A stretch of 64,000 nt of DNA from Gymnodinialimonas ceratoperidinii (GTDB lineage: Bacteria > Pseudomonadota > Alphaproteobacteria > Rhodobacterales > Rhodobacteraceae), in contig NZ_CP079194.1 of assembly GCF_019297855.1 (NCBI RefSeq), positions 1,041,501 to 1,105,500 of the forward strand, written 5' to 3'. The position numbers and the translations under genes were made by a program. Within the stretch, counting starts at the first letter, position 1. Every line of letters starts with the position of its first letter. The notes under the pieces were generated by a model. The model was given only the letters and a program-made list of their open reading frames with translations. It had not been told where the DNA came from and ran no database searches. Below are positions 44,400 through 52,692 of the stretch, in pieces.

Positions 44400-45757
44400 G
44401 CGCCCCCTCCTTGTGCTTTTTCCATTTTCAGCCGTCCGCCATGGGCGCGGATCGCCTCTTCCGCGATGGTCAGGCCAAGCCCCGATCCGACGATGCCTTC
44501 TACCTTGTCGCCCCGGCGAAACCGTTCGGTCAGATGGGTGGCGGGGCCGCTGCCAAAGCCCGGCCCCTCGTCCCGCACGCAGACCCGCGCCTCACCGCCC
44601 GATCTGGCCACGTCCACACGCACGATCGTCTCGGCGGGGGAGTACTTGATCGCATTGTCCAGCACGTTGCGCAGCGCGTTCTGCAACAGGATCGCATCGC
44701 CCTCCACCGTCACCTCCGAGAGCGTCAGGGCAATGTCGATGTCCTTCATCTCCGCGGTGGGCCGCAGGGCCTCGGCCACGGCGCTGGTGAGCGCGGGCAA
44801 ATCCAGCGGCTCACGCGCGAGGTCATCGGCGCGGAACGACACCATCGCGTGATCCAGCAACTGCGACGCCGAGCGCGAGGAATCGTCCACCGCGCGGATC
44901 ACCCGGCGCAGGGTCTGTTTCTGGGCCTCTTCCTCCACCGAATGCAGCGCGATCTCGGCCTGGGTGCGCACGATGGCCAGCGGCGTCCGGACCCGGTGCG
45001 CGGCTTCGGCGATGAAATCCTCGGAGCGTCGGATCGAAGCGCCTAGCCGCTCCATCAACCGGTTGAGCGCGCGCACCAGAGGCATCAGTTCCGGCGGGCC
45101 CCGGCGGCGCAGCGGGCGCAGGTCCGAAGGGCCGCGCGTGGCGACATGCTGCGCCATGGTGTTGAGCGGCATCAGAGAGCTGCGCACCGCGTAGGCGGAC
45201 ATGCCCACGGCCAGAAGGAACACCACGACCGACAGCACCGCCGCCTGCCGCGACAGGCCCGCCGCGATCCCCTGCACGCCGTCGCGGGTCTGCGCGACCG
45301 TCACGGTCACCGGCACCGCCTCTCCATTGCTGAGGATCACCCGCATCACCGACACCGCGCGGACCGGGGTATCGCGGTAATCGAGCGTGGCGAAACGCGG
45401 CGCGCCCGGCGTCACCTCCGGTCCCTCCAGATCGGCGTAACCCGTCAGCACCTCGTCTCCGGCGGCGACCCGGTAGAACACCCGGTCCTCGCTGATCGCG
45501 CCAAGCATCGAGAACGCCGCGTAGGGCAGCTCCAGCCGGACCTGCCCGCCTTCCGAGCGCAGGGTCTCGGCAATCGAGGTGGCCGACGCCGCAAGGATGT
45601 TGTCCTGCGTGCGCCCGGCCGCCTCCAGCGCGAAACTTGTGACCATGCCCCATGAAATCAGCGCCAGCGAGGCCACGATCGCGGCGAGAAACAACGTGAG
45701 TTTCCGGGCGATCGACCAATTGGGGCGGAACCCGAGGGCGCGGGTGAACTGGCTCAC
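44369..45757 (-). CDS. tctE: TctE-like sensor histidine kinase
   Basis: 462 residues: an N-terminal transmembrane helix (LTLFLAAIVASLALISWGM), a periplasmic sensor of about 130 residues, and a second helix (VLSVVVFLLAVGMSAYAVR). A HAMP-like linker leads to the H-box DFIAEAAHRVRTPLAIVRTQ, the N-box NALRNVLDNAIKYSP, the G1 box VRDEGPGFG and the G2 box GSGLGLTIAEEA. The AHRVRTPLA form of the H-box and the adjacency to tctCBA fit TctE, which senses tricarboxylates. Its GTG overlaps the tctD stop (GTGA). Confidence 0.88.
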   Translation of the reverse strand: MSQFTRALGFRPNWSIARKLTLFLAAIVASLALISWGMVTSFALEAAGRTQDNILAASATSIAETLRSEGGQVRLELPYAAFSMLGAISEDRVFYRVAAGDEVLTGYADLEGPEVTPGAPRFATLDYRDTPVRAVSVMRVILSNGEAVPVTVTVAQTRDGVQGIAAGLSRQAAVLSVVVFLLAVGMSAYAVRSSLMPLNTMAQHVATRGPSDLRPLRRRGPPELMPLVRALNRLMERLGASIRRSEDFIAEAAHRVRTPLAIVRTQAEIALHSVEEEAQKQTLRRVIRAVDDSSRSASQLLDHAMVSFRADDLAREPLDLPALTSAVAEALRPTAEMKDIDIALTLSEVTVEGDAILLQNALRNVLDNAIKYSPAETIVRVDVARSGGEARVCVRDEGPGFGSGPATHLTERFRRGDKVEGIVGSGLGLTIAEEAIRAHGGRLKMEKAQGGGACVRLILPAI

Positions 45758-46419
45758 GGCAACATCCGGTAACCCGCCCCGCGCACGGTTTCGATCTTCA
45801 CGCCGACCCCGTCGAGCTTGCGGCGCAGGCGGCCCACGTAGACCTCGATCGCGTTCTCGGTGACATCGGCATCATGGGAAAACAGCCGGTCCATCAGCTG
45901 CGATTTCGACAGGATATGGCCGGGGTTGCGGGCAAAGACCTCCAGCAGTCGGAGTTCCCGATTGCGCAGGTCCAGCACCGCATCGCCCGCGCGCAGGGTG
46001 CCCGCGGTGGGGTCGAAGATGGCATCCCGAAGCGCAACCTCGTTCTTCGCGGCCCCGCCCCGGCGCCGCAACACGGCCCGGCACCGGGCCTCCAGCTCGC
46101 TGAAGTCGAAGGGCTTGGTGATGTAATCATCCGCGCCTTGGTCCAGCGCGCCGACACGGTCACTGATCTGGCTGCGCGCGGTCAGCACGATGACCGGCGT
46201 CTGCAACCGGTCGCGCCAATGGGCCAGACGGTCTCGACCGTCGCCATCGGGCAGCATCACGTCGAGCAGAATCAAATCATATTCCGCCACCGCAAGGCAG
46301 TCCTCCGCCTCCGACAGCGTGCCTGCATGGTCCACGGCATGGCCATCGAGGCCCAGTCTCTGGACCACGGAATCCGCTAATTCTGCATTGTCTTCAACGA
46401 GTAAGAACCGCATTCGCAC
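45754..46419 (-). CDS. tctD: TctD-like response regulator (OmpR family)
   Basis: 221 residues. Receiver domain: FLLVEDNAELADSVVQRL, the phospho-Asp in DLILLDVMLPDGDG, VLTARSQISDRV and ITKPFDFSELEAR. Winged-helix output domain: RNRELRLLEVFARNPGHILSK and NAIEVYVGRLRRKLDG. It should activate the divergent tctC promoter when phosphorylated by the TctE-like kinase. GTG 46419 is best placed behind GGGAG; an ATG two codons later (46413) is an alternative. It is first in the tctD-tctE-binding protein unit. Confidence 0.9.
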   Translation of the reverse strand: MRMRFLLVEDNAELADSVVQRLGLDGHAVDHAGTLSEAEDCLAVAEYDLILLDVMLPDGDGRDRLAHWRDRLQTPVIVLTARSQISDRVGALDQGADDYITKPFDFSELEARCRAVLRRRGGAAKNEVALRDAIFDPTAGTLRAGDAVLDLRNRELRLLEVFARNPGHILSKSQLMDRLFSHDADVTENAIEVYVGRLRRKLDGVGVKIETVRGAGYRMLP

Positions 46420-46432
46420 GGGTCTCCCTTCA

Positions 46433-46458
46433 TGTCAGGCTTGTGTCAGCTTTGTCTG
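46433..46458 (+). promoter_or_regulatory. 11-bp-phased direct repeats, probable TctD box
   Basis: TGTCAG occurs at 46433-46438 and 46444-46449 (11-base period), with a related TGTCTG at 46453-46458. OmpR-family regulators bind head-to-tail on such one-turn repeats. The site lies between tctD and tctC, 55-80 bases before the tctC ATG. An inverted repeat GTCTGCC…GGCAGAC (46454-46484) overlaps the last unit. Confidence 0.55.
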
Positions 46459-46512
46459 CCACCCTCTAGCAATGGGCGGCAGACGACTGCCTGTCAAATG
46501 GGAGGAATACCA

Positions 46513-47487
46513 ATGAAACTATCGCGTCGGGTCATGATGACCGCGGCCGCCGCAATGGTGGCCATGTCCGGTGCAGCACAGGCCGATGGCCACCAGGTGC
46601 TGGACGAAATCCACTTCCTGATCCCCGGCGGCGCCGGTGGCGGTTGGGACGGCACGGCCCGCGGCACGGGCGAGGCGCTGACCAACGCGGGCCTCGTCGG
46701 GTCGGCATCCTACGAGAACATGTCCGGTGGCGGCGGTGGCGTGGCAATCGCCCACATGATCGAGAACGCCGACAGCATGGGCAACACGATGATGGTGAAC
46801 TCCACCCCCATCGTCATCCGCTCGCTGACGGGCGTCTTCCCGCAGTCCTTCCGTGATCTGACCCTGATCGCGGGGACCATCGGCGACTACGCGGCGCTGG
46901 TTGTGCCGGCTGACAGCGAATTGACCTCCATGGCCGATCTGGTTGCCGCCTATCAGGCCGACGCCAACTCCTTCGCGATCGGCGGCGGCTCGGTTCCGGG
47001 CGGCATGGACCACCTCGTGGCGGCCATGGCGATGGAAGCGGCGGGCGAGGATCCCACCGGCTTCAACTACATCCCCTATGACGCGGGCGGTGCCGCCATG
47101 GCAGGCCTTCTGTCCGGCGAAATCCAGGCCCTGTCGACCGGTTATTCCGAGGCCGTGACCCTCGCCGATCAGGGCGAAGTGCGTATCCTTGGCGTGACCG
47201 CCCCCGAGCGTGTCGAGGGCTCCGACGCGCCCACGATGATGGAGCAGGGCATCGACGTGGAATTCGTCAACTGGCGCGGCTTCTTCGCGGCGCCGGGTCT
47301 CGACGATGAGACCGTCGGCAAGATGCGTGACGCCCTCGCGGCCATGTATGACACGCCCGAGTGGGAAGAGGTGCGTGCGCGCAACGGTTGGGTGAACATC
47401 CACAACCCCGGCGACGATTTCGAAGCCTTCCTCGAGAACCAGGAGCAGCAGATCGGTGATCTGATGCGCACCCTGGGCTTCCTGTAA
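46513..47487 (+). CDS. tctC: TctC-type tripartite tricarboxylate binding protein
   Basis: 324 residues with a cleavable signal (VMMTAAAAMVAMSGAAQAD). HFLIPGGAGGGWDGTARGTGEALT is the Bug/TctC N-terminal signature that wraps carboxylates; IPYDAGGAAMAGLLSGEIQALST and GVTAPERVEG follow. It captures a di- or tricarboxylate in the periplasm and delivers it to TctA/TctB. GGGAGGAATACCA precedes the ATG. A strong hairpin separates it from tctB. Confidence 0.93.
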   Translation: MKLSRRVMMTAAAAMVAMSGAAQADGHQVLDEIHFLIPGGAGGGWDGTARGTGEALTNAGLVGSASYENMSGGGGGVAIAHMIENADSMGNTMMVNSTPIVIRSLTGVFPQSFRDLTLIAGTIGDYAALVVPADSELTSMADLVAAYQADANSFAIGGGSVPGGMDHLVAAMAMEAAGEDPTGFNYIPYDAGGAAMAGLLSGEIQALSTGYSEAVTLADQGEVRILGVTAPERVEGSDAPTMMEQGIDVEFVNWRGFFAAPGLDDETVGKMRDALAAMYDTPEWEEVRARNGWVNIHNPGDDFEAFLENQEQQIGDLMRTLGFL

Positions 47488-47528
47488 ACGCGACCGCGCG
47501 GGCGGGGTGATCCCCGTCCTTGCAACAA

Positions 47529-47561
47529 GGCCGCCCCCGACTCTCGGAGAGGGGGGCGGCC
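47529..47561 (+). other. Intercistronic hairpin between tctC and tctB
   Basis: GGCCGCCCCC (47529-47538) and GGGGGCGGCC (47552-47561) give a perfect 10-bp GC stem without a T-run. Such structures protect or partly terminate the mRNA so that the binding protein is made in excess over the membrane subunits. This is known for transporter operons and inferred here. Confidence 0.7.
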
Positions 47562-47596
47562 AACCAACAAGAAACTCACCTTGGGAGGGGGACACC

Positions 47597-48088
47597 ATGG
47601 CGCTTGATCGCTGGATCGCGCTGATATTCGTGGGCATGTGTTGCGCCTACGGCTACGCCGCATTCTTCACGATGGACCAACTCCTGCCGCCGTTCATGCA
47701 GCGCAACCCGGTCTGGCCGTCGACATTCCCGAAAGTGCTGGCCGTGGCCGGCATCATCGTCGGGCTCGTCGTCGTCCTCGGGCTGGAAAAGCAGTCCGAC
47801 GAGAAAGAGCCCTCGGCCACCGATATCAATTACCGCCGTCTGCAGGATTACAACACCGGACAGGCCATCGGTCTGCTGGTCCTGATGGTTGCCTATGCGC
47901 TGGCGCTCCGGCCCGTGGGGTTCATCGCGGCGACGACGCTGTTCCTGATCGTCGGCAGCTTCCTCCTTGGTGAGCGCAAGTTCCACGTCATGATCCCGGT
48001 CTCGGCCGTGGCGACCTTCATCGTCTGGTACCTCGTGCAAGAGGTTCTCGGCATCTTCCTGCGGCCCTGGCCGTTCTTCCTCGCATAA
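47597..48088 (+). CDS. tctB: TctB small membrane subunit
   Basis: 163 residues with four hydrophobic helices (WIALIFVGMCCAYGYAAFF, VLAVAGIIVGLVVVLGL, IGLLVLMVAYALALRPVGFI, VSAVATFIVWYLVQEVLGIF). WPSTFPKVLAVAG and RPVGFIAATTLFL are typical of TctB, the small subunit of tripartite tricarboxylate transporters. ATG 47597 has GGGAGGGGG upstream. It lies 12 bases before tctA. Confidence 0.88.
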   Translation: MALDRWIALIFVGMCCAYGYAAFFTMDQLLPPFMQRNPVWPSTFPKVLAVAGIIVGLVVVLGLEKQSDEKEPSATDINYRRLQDYNTGQAIGLLVLMVAYALALRPVGFIAATTLFLIVGSFLLGERKFHVMIPVSAVATFIVWYLVQEVLGIFLRPWPFFLA

Positions 48089-48100
48089 GGGATCTGACCA

Positions 48101-49627
48101 ATGCTCGAAGGACTCATGATCGGCCTGCAAACGGCCATCAACCCGTTCAACCTCGGTATGGTCATCTTCGGCTGTATCATCGGCACCTTCATCGGCATGT
48201 TGCCGGGCCTCGGCCCGATGTCGATCATCGCGATCATGATCCCGGTGGCGATCACGCTCGGCGATCCGACCGCGGCGCTGATCCTGCTGGCGGGCGTCTA
48301 TTATGGCGCGATCTTCGGCGGCTCGACCTCCTCGATCCTGCTCAACGCGCCGGGGGTCGCGGGCACCGTGGCCACCAGTTTCGACGGCTATCCGATGGCG
48401 CGCAAGGGGCAGGCCGGCAAGGCGCTGACCATCGCCGCGATCTCGTCCTTCATGGGCGGCACCATCGGGGCGATCCTGCTGATGATCTTCGCGCCGATGC
48501 TGTCGTCGGTGGCGCTGCTGTTCCACTCGGCCGAGTATTTCGCGCTCATGGTCGTGGGCCTCTCCGCCATCGCGGCCTTCGCGGGCACAGGGCAGGTGGG
48601 CAAGGCGGTGATGATGACCATCCTCGGCCTGATGATGGCCACCGTGGGCGAGGGCGCGCTGGCCGCCATGCCGCGCTTCACCGCCGGCATCCTCGACCTG
48701 CAGTCGGGCTTCTCCTTCATCACGCTGGCCATGGCGATGTTCGCCCTGCCCGAGGCGCTGTTCCTCGTGATGAACCCGATGCGCTCGGCGCAGGGCTCGG
48801 GCGATGACCAGTCCGGCAAGATCGACAACCTGCGCATCAACCGCACCGAGGCCCGCGCCATCGCGCCGGTCATCGGTCGGCAATCGGTGCAGGGCTTCTT
48901 CATCGGCGTGCTGCCGGGGGCAGGGGCCACCATCGCCTCGTTCCTTGGCTACGCGGTGGAGCGCAACCTCGCCACCAAGGAGGAGCAGAAGGAATTCGGC
49001 AAGGGCTCCGTCAAGGGCCTCGCCGCGCCCGAGACGGCCAACAACGCCGCCTGCACCGGCTCCTTCGTGCCGCTCCTGACCCTCGGCATCCCCGGCTCCG
49101 GCACCACGGCGATCCTTCTGGGCGCGCTGATCGCGCTCAACGTGACCCCCGGCCCGCGCCTGATGGTCGACGAGCCGCAGGTCTTCTGGGCCGTCATCAT
49201 CTCGATGTACATCGGCAACCTCGTCCTGCTGGTTCTGAACCTGCCGCTGATCCCGTACATCGCCAAGATCCTCGCGATCCCGCGCAACTACCTGATCCCC
49301 TTCATCCTTTTCTTCACCCTGATGGGCGCCTACATCGGCCAGAACAACGCGACCGAATTGCTGATCCTCGTGGGCTTCGGGGTCATCGCCACGATCCTAC
49401 GCTTCGCCGACTACCCGCTCGCGCCGCTGCTGATCGGCTTCATCCTCGGCACCATGCTGGAGGACAACTTCTCGCGCTCCATGCAGCTCTATGGCGGCCT
49501 CGACTTCATCCTCGAGCGTCCCATGACCCTCGGCCTGCTGGTGCTCGCCGCCCTGCTGGTGATGCTGCCAACCTTCCGCGCGGCGCGGGCGCGCAACCGG
49601 GCGAAAGGCGTGGCCGATGGGGATTGA
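48101..49627 (+). CDS. tctA: TctA large permease subunit
   Basis: 508 residues, about twelve helices. The two signature repeats of the family are present: FIGMLPGLGPMSIIAIMIPV near residue 28 and FIGVLPGAGATIASFLGYAV near residue 268. YGAIFGGSTSSILLNAPG also matches. It moves the carboxylate delivered by TctC across the inner membrane using an ion gradient. It is followed after 27 bases by a CoA-transferase gene, suggesting that the imported acid is activated as a CoA ester. Confidence 0.94.
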   Translation: MLEGLMIGLQTAINPFNLGMVIFGCIIGTFIGMLPGLGPMSIIAIMIPVAITLGDPTAALILLAGVYYGAIFGGSTSSILLNAPGVAGTVATSFDGYPMARKGQAGKALTIAAISSFMGGTIGAILLMIFAPMLSSVALLFHSAEYFALMVVGLSAIAAFAGTGQVGKAVMMTILGLMMATVGEGALAAMPRFTAGILDLQSGFSFITLAMAMFALPEALFLVMNPMRSAQGSGDDQSGKIDNLRINRTEARAIAPVIGRQSVQGFFIGVLPGAGATIASFLGYAVERNLATKEEQKEFGKGSVKGLAAPETANNAACTGSFVPLLTLGIPGSGTTAILLGALIALNVTPGPRLMVDEPQVFWAVIISMYIGNLVLLVLNLPLIPYIAKILAIPRNYLIPFILFFTLMGAYIGQNNATELLILVGFGVIATILRFADYPLAPLLIGFILGTMLEDNFSRSMQLYGGLDFILERPMTLGLLVLAALLVMLPTFRAARARNRAKGVADGD

Positions 49628-49654
49628 GGCTCAACCGCCGCGCGTCACGGCCCG

Positions 49655-50854
49655 ATGACCGCGCCGCTCCACGGCATACGCGTCCTCGACCTGACCAACG
49701 TGCTGGCGGGCCCCTTCGCCTGCCACCAGCTCGCGCATCTGGGCGCCGAGGTCATCAAGGTCGAGAACCCGCGTGGCGGCGATCTGGCCCGCAACCTCGG
49801 CGCCTCGCCCGAGCTGTCTGCCAAGGGCATGGGCATCAGCTTTCTCGCCCAGAACGCGGGCAAGAAGAGCCTTGCCCTCAACCTCAAACATGCCGCCGGC
49901 GCCGAGGCCCTCCGGGCGCTGGTGCGCTCCGCCGACGTGCTGGTCGAGAACTTCCGCCCCGGCGTGATGGAGCGCCTCGGCCTCGGCTACCAGAGCCTGC
50001 GGGAAGACAACCCGGCGCTGATCTACTGTGCCATTTCCGGCTACGGACAAGACGGCCCCTGGGCCGCGAACCCCGCCTATGACCAGATCATCCAAGGCGC
50101 CTCCGGGGTCATGTCGATCACCGGCACCGACGCGCCGACCCGCGTGGGCTACCCCCTCAGCGACACGATCGGCGGGCTGACGGCGGCGATGGCGATCAAC
50201 GCCGCGCTCAATGCCACGCCGCGCGGCACCTTCATCGATGTCAGCATGCTGGAGGCGACACTCGCCACGATGGGTTGGGTCGTCTCCAACCACCTGATCG
50301 GCGGGGCGACGCCAAAGGCCCATGGCAACGAGAACCCGACCTCCGCGCCCTCGGGCACTTTTCAGGCACAGGACGCGCCCCTGAACATCGCCGCCAACAA
50401 GGACGAGCAATGGCAGGCGCTGGCGCGTCTTCTTGGGCGCGACGGGCTTCTCTCCGACCCGCGTTTCACCACGCGCGAGGATCGCAAGGCCAACCGCCAC
50501 GCCCTGCGCGCCGAGCTGGAGGTGACCCTCACCTCACGCCCCGCCGCCCATTGGGTCGAAGCCCTGAACGCCGCCGGGATCCCCGCCGGCCCGGTCCTGA
50601 GCGTGCCGGAGATCCTCGACCATCCCCAGATCACCGATCGCAACCTCGTGGCGCGCTTCGACGCCGTGCCGGGTCTGACCCACGGCATTGACGTGGTGAC
50701 CGCCGGTTTCCAGCTTGACGCGGCCCGGCCCGGCGTCGCCACCCCGCCGCCGCAACTGGGACAGGACACCGACGCGATCCTGACAGAGCTCGGCTACAGC
50801 CCCGACGACATCGCCCGCCTCGTCCGCGAGGGCACCGTCGCCAACATGACCTAG
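49655..50854 (+). CDS. CaiB/BaiF family (class III) CoA-transferase
   Basis: 399 residues: IRVLDLTNVLAGPFACHQLA, LGAEVIKVENPRGGD, KKSLALNLKH, VLVENFRPGVMERLGLGY, ALIYCAISGYGQDGPWAANP followed by AYDQIIQGASG. The Asp of AYDQI is in the catalytic position of the family. It moves CoA from a donor such as succinyl-CoA to a carboxylic acid. Its place behind tctCBA suggests that the substrate is the acid imported by that system. Confidence 0.87.
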   Translation: MTAPLHGIRVLDLTNVLAGPFACHQLAHLGAEVIKVENPRGGDLARNLGASPELSAKGMGISFLAQNAGKKSLALNLKHAAGAEALRALVRSADVLVENFRPGVMERLGLGYQSLREDNPALIYCAISGYGQDGPWAANPAYDQIIQGASGVMSITGTDAPTRVGYPLSDTIGGLTAAMAINAALNATPRGTFIDVSMLEATLATMGWVVSNHLIGGATPKAHGNENPTSAPSGTFQAQDAPLNIAANKDEQWQALARLLGRDGLLSDPRFTTREDRKANRHALRAELEVTLTSRPAAHWVEALNAAGIPAGPVLSVPEILDHPQITDRNLVARFDAVPGLTHGIDVVTAGFQLDAARPGVATPPPQLGQDTDAILTELGYSPDDIARLVREGTVANMT

Positions 50855-50908
50855 ACACCGGCCCGCGCCCTGTTAGGTTCTGCCGCAAGCAACCAGCAGG
50901 GGGACACC

Positions 50909-51790
50909 ATGGCAAAACTGGCATTCTTGGGACTAGGCGTGATGGGCTATCCCATGGCCGCGCATCTCGTTAACGCGGGCCACGCCGTGACCGTCTACAA
51001 CCGCACCACCGAAAAGGCCGAGAAATGGGCCTCCGAGATCGGCGGCGATTTCGCCCCGACCCCGCGCGAAGCCGCGGCAGGCGCGGATTTCGTCATGGCC
51101 TGCGTCGGCAACGACGACGATCTGCGCTCGGTGGTGGAAGGCGAGGACGGCGCGCTCGCCGGCATGAAGGAGGGCGCGATCTTCGTCGATCACACCACCG
51201 TCTCCGCGCTGGTCACGCGCGAACTGGCGGCCCGCGCGGCCGAGCAGGGTATCGGTTGGGTCGACGCCCCCGTTTCGGGCGGGCAGGCGGGCGCCGAGAA
51301 CGGACAACTCGCCATCATGTGCGGCGGCAAGGACGACCACTTCACCGAGGCGAAGGCCATCATCGCCGCCTATTCCAAGGGTACGGTGCATTTCGGCGAC
51401 GTGGGCGCGGGACAGCTGACCAAGATGGTCAACCAGGTCTGCATCGCGGGTGCCATTCAGGCGGTCTCCGAAGGCCTCTACCTCGCCATTCAGGCGGGCC
51501 TCGATGCCAAGAAGGTGGCCGATCTGGTCAGCCAGGGCGCCGGCGGCAGCTGGCAGTTGGCCAACCGGGCAGGCACCATGGTCGACAACGAGTTCGACCA
51601 CGGCTTCGCCGTCGACTGGATGCGCAAGGATCTCGGGATTGCGCTCGCACAGGGCAAGGAAATGGGGCTCTCGCTGCCGGTAACGGCGCTGGTGGACCAG
51701 TTCTACGGCGATGTGCAGCAGATGGGCGGCGGTCGGTGGGATACGTCCTCGCTGATCCAGCGCTTCCGCAAGATGAACGGCGAACTCTGA
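50909..51790 (+). CDS. 3-hydroxyisobutyrate dehydrogenase-like NAD(P) oxidoreductase
   Basis: 293 residues: AFLGLGVMGYPMAAHLVNAGH (cofactor site with the FxGLGxMGxPM signature), VDAPVSGGQAGAENGQLAIM (substrate loop), GQLTKMVNQVCIAGAIQAV with the catalytic Lys. The family covers 3-hydroxyisobutyrate dehydrogenase and tartronate semialdehyde reductase. GGGGG precedes the ATG. It is 54 bases after the CoA-transferase and may process a beta-hydroxy acid product. Exact substrate unknown. Confidence 0.87.
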   Translation: MAKLAFLGLGVMGYPMAAHLVNAGHAVTVYNRTTEKAEKWASEIGGDFAPTPREAAAGADFVMACVGNDDDLRSVVEGEDGALAGMKEGAIFVDHTTVSALVTRELAARAAEQGIGWVDAPVSGGQAGAENGQLAIMCGGKDDHFTEAKAIIAAYSKGTVHFGDVGAGQLTKMVNQVCIAGAIQAVSEGLYLAIQAGLDAKKVADLVSQGAGGSWQLANRAGTMVDNEFDHGFAVDWMRKDLGIALAQGKEMGLSLPVTALVDQFYGDVQQMGGGRWDTSSLIQRFRKMNGEL

Positions 51791-51803
51791 GGCGGCCTCC
51801 GCC
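51791..51803 (+). terminator. Weak terminator-like hairpin after the tct-linked genes
   Basis: GGCGG-CCT-CCGCC directly after the TGA, followed by CTTTATTCTC. The stem is short and the loop has three bases, so this is only a possible terminator. Confidence 0.3.
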
Positions 51804-51861
51804 CTTTATTCTCGCAAGCTCATCGCCACCGTTTCACGCGCGCCGACGTCCGCGCGCCGTC

Positions 51862-52401
51862 TCAATCCGCCTGCCGGGGATGCACCCAGACCTCGGCTTC
51901 CGGATCATGGGCGGCGCGGGTGCCGTCGGTCGTCGCCTGCAACCGCCGCGCCACCGCTTGCGATCGCGTGTTGTTCACGTCGATGAAGCTGTAAAGCTGC
52001 GCCACGCCCAGATGCGCCGCCGCCCAGTCCCGCACGACGCGCCCGGCCTCCGTGGCATATCCCTTGCCCTCCGCGCCCTCGTAGAGGTGCCACGCCAGCT
52101 CCGTCTCGGGCCAGCTCACATGCTTCAGCAGGCCTACCCGCCCGACGGATCGGCCCGTCGCGCGTTCCTCCAGAATGAAGAAGCCGAAGCCGTGCCACTG
52201 CCAATGGCCAATGCCCGCGAGAAAGGCGTACCAGGCGTCGGCCGCCGTTCCCGCCTCACCCTGCGCGATCATCGACGGCGCGCTGGTCACGAAGCGGGTA
52301 AATTCCGAGAGGTCCTCGCGCCGCGGCCCGCGCAGGATCAACCGCTCGCTGGCCAGTTCGGGGGCCGGGGTTAACGCGGGGCTGGCTTCCATATCGGTCA
52401 T
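51862..52401 (-). CDS. GNAT-family N-acetyltransferase
   Basis: 179 residues of the RimJ/RimL-like type: SERLILRGPRREDLSEFTRF at the N-terminus, FFILEERATGRSVGRVGLLKH, ELAWHLYEGAEGKGYATEAGRVVRDWA (acetyl-CoA loop with GKGYATEA) and YSFIDVNNTRSQAVARRLQA. It acetylates an amino group on a protein or small molecule; the target is unknown. ATG 52401 has AAAGG upstream. Convergent with the tct-linked operon. Confidence 0.88.
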   Translation of the reverse strand: MTDMEASPALTPAPELASERLILRGPRREDLSEFTRFVTSAPSMIAQGEAGTAADAWYAFLAGIGHWQWHGFGFFILEERATGRSVGRVGLLKHVSWPETELAWHLYEGAEGKGYATEAGRVVRDWAAAHLGVAQLYSFIDVNNTRSQAVARRLQATTDGTRAAHDPEAEVWVHPRQAD

Positions 52402-52570
52402 CAGGTGCCTTTCCGGGTCACGCACCGGGGGAGGGTGCAACCGGTCACAGTATAAAGACGGCGCGGCCTGATCCGAAAGCGATCATTCCGATTGCGGTTC
52501 TTTGTAGCGCGCCGCGAGCCGCTCGCCATAGGACGGGCAGGGGGCTCCCACCGGTCAAAAGGTAAACAAA

Positions 52571-52650
52571 TCCCTAACGAAAATAGGGAAAAGCAACGAC
52601 ATCAATCAGTTAGAAGAGCCGCGCAAGCTTGCGCATCCTCGGCGCATCCT
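52571..52650 (+). repeat. Hairpin, palindrome and direct repeat in the mnmH leader
   Basis: The leader between the GNAT gene and mnmH holds TCCCTA-N7-TAGGGA (52571-52589), a perfect 14-base palindrome GCGCAAGCTTGCGC (52621-52634), and a direct repeat GCGCATCCT at 52631-52639 and 52642-52650. The surrounding sequence is AT-richer than average. These may be promoter or mRNA elements of mnmH. No tRNA or riboswitch was recognised. Confidence 0.45.
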
Positions 52651-52660
52651 ATCTTCTTTG

Positions 52661-52675
52661 ACCTCTCAAGCAAAC
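52661..52675 (+). repeat. 15-base repeat shared by the mnmH and valS leaders (copy 1)
   Basis: ACCTCTCAAGCAAAC lies 18 bases before the mnmH ATG, and the same 15 bases occur at 53885-53899, 14 bases before the valS ATG. Both copies are in 5' leaders at similar distances. It could be a shared mRNA or promoter element, or recombination residue. Confidence 0.45.
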
Positions 52676-52692
52676 TCGCCTACTCCCCTTCC

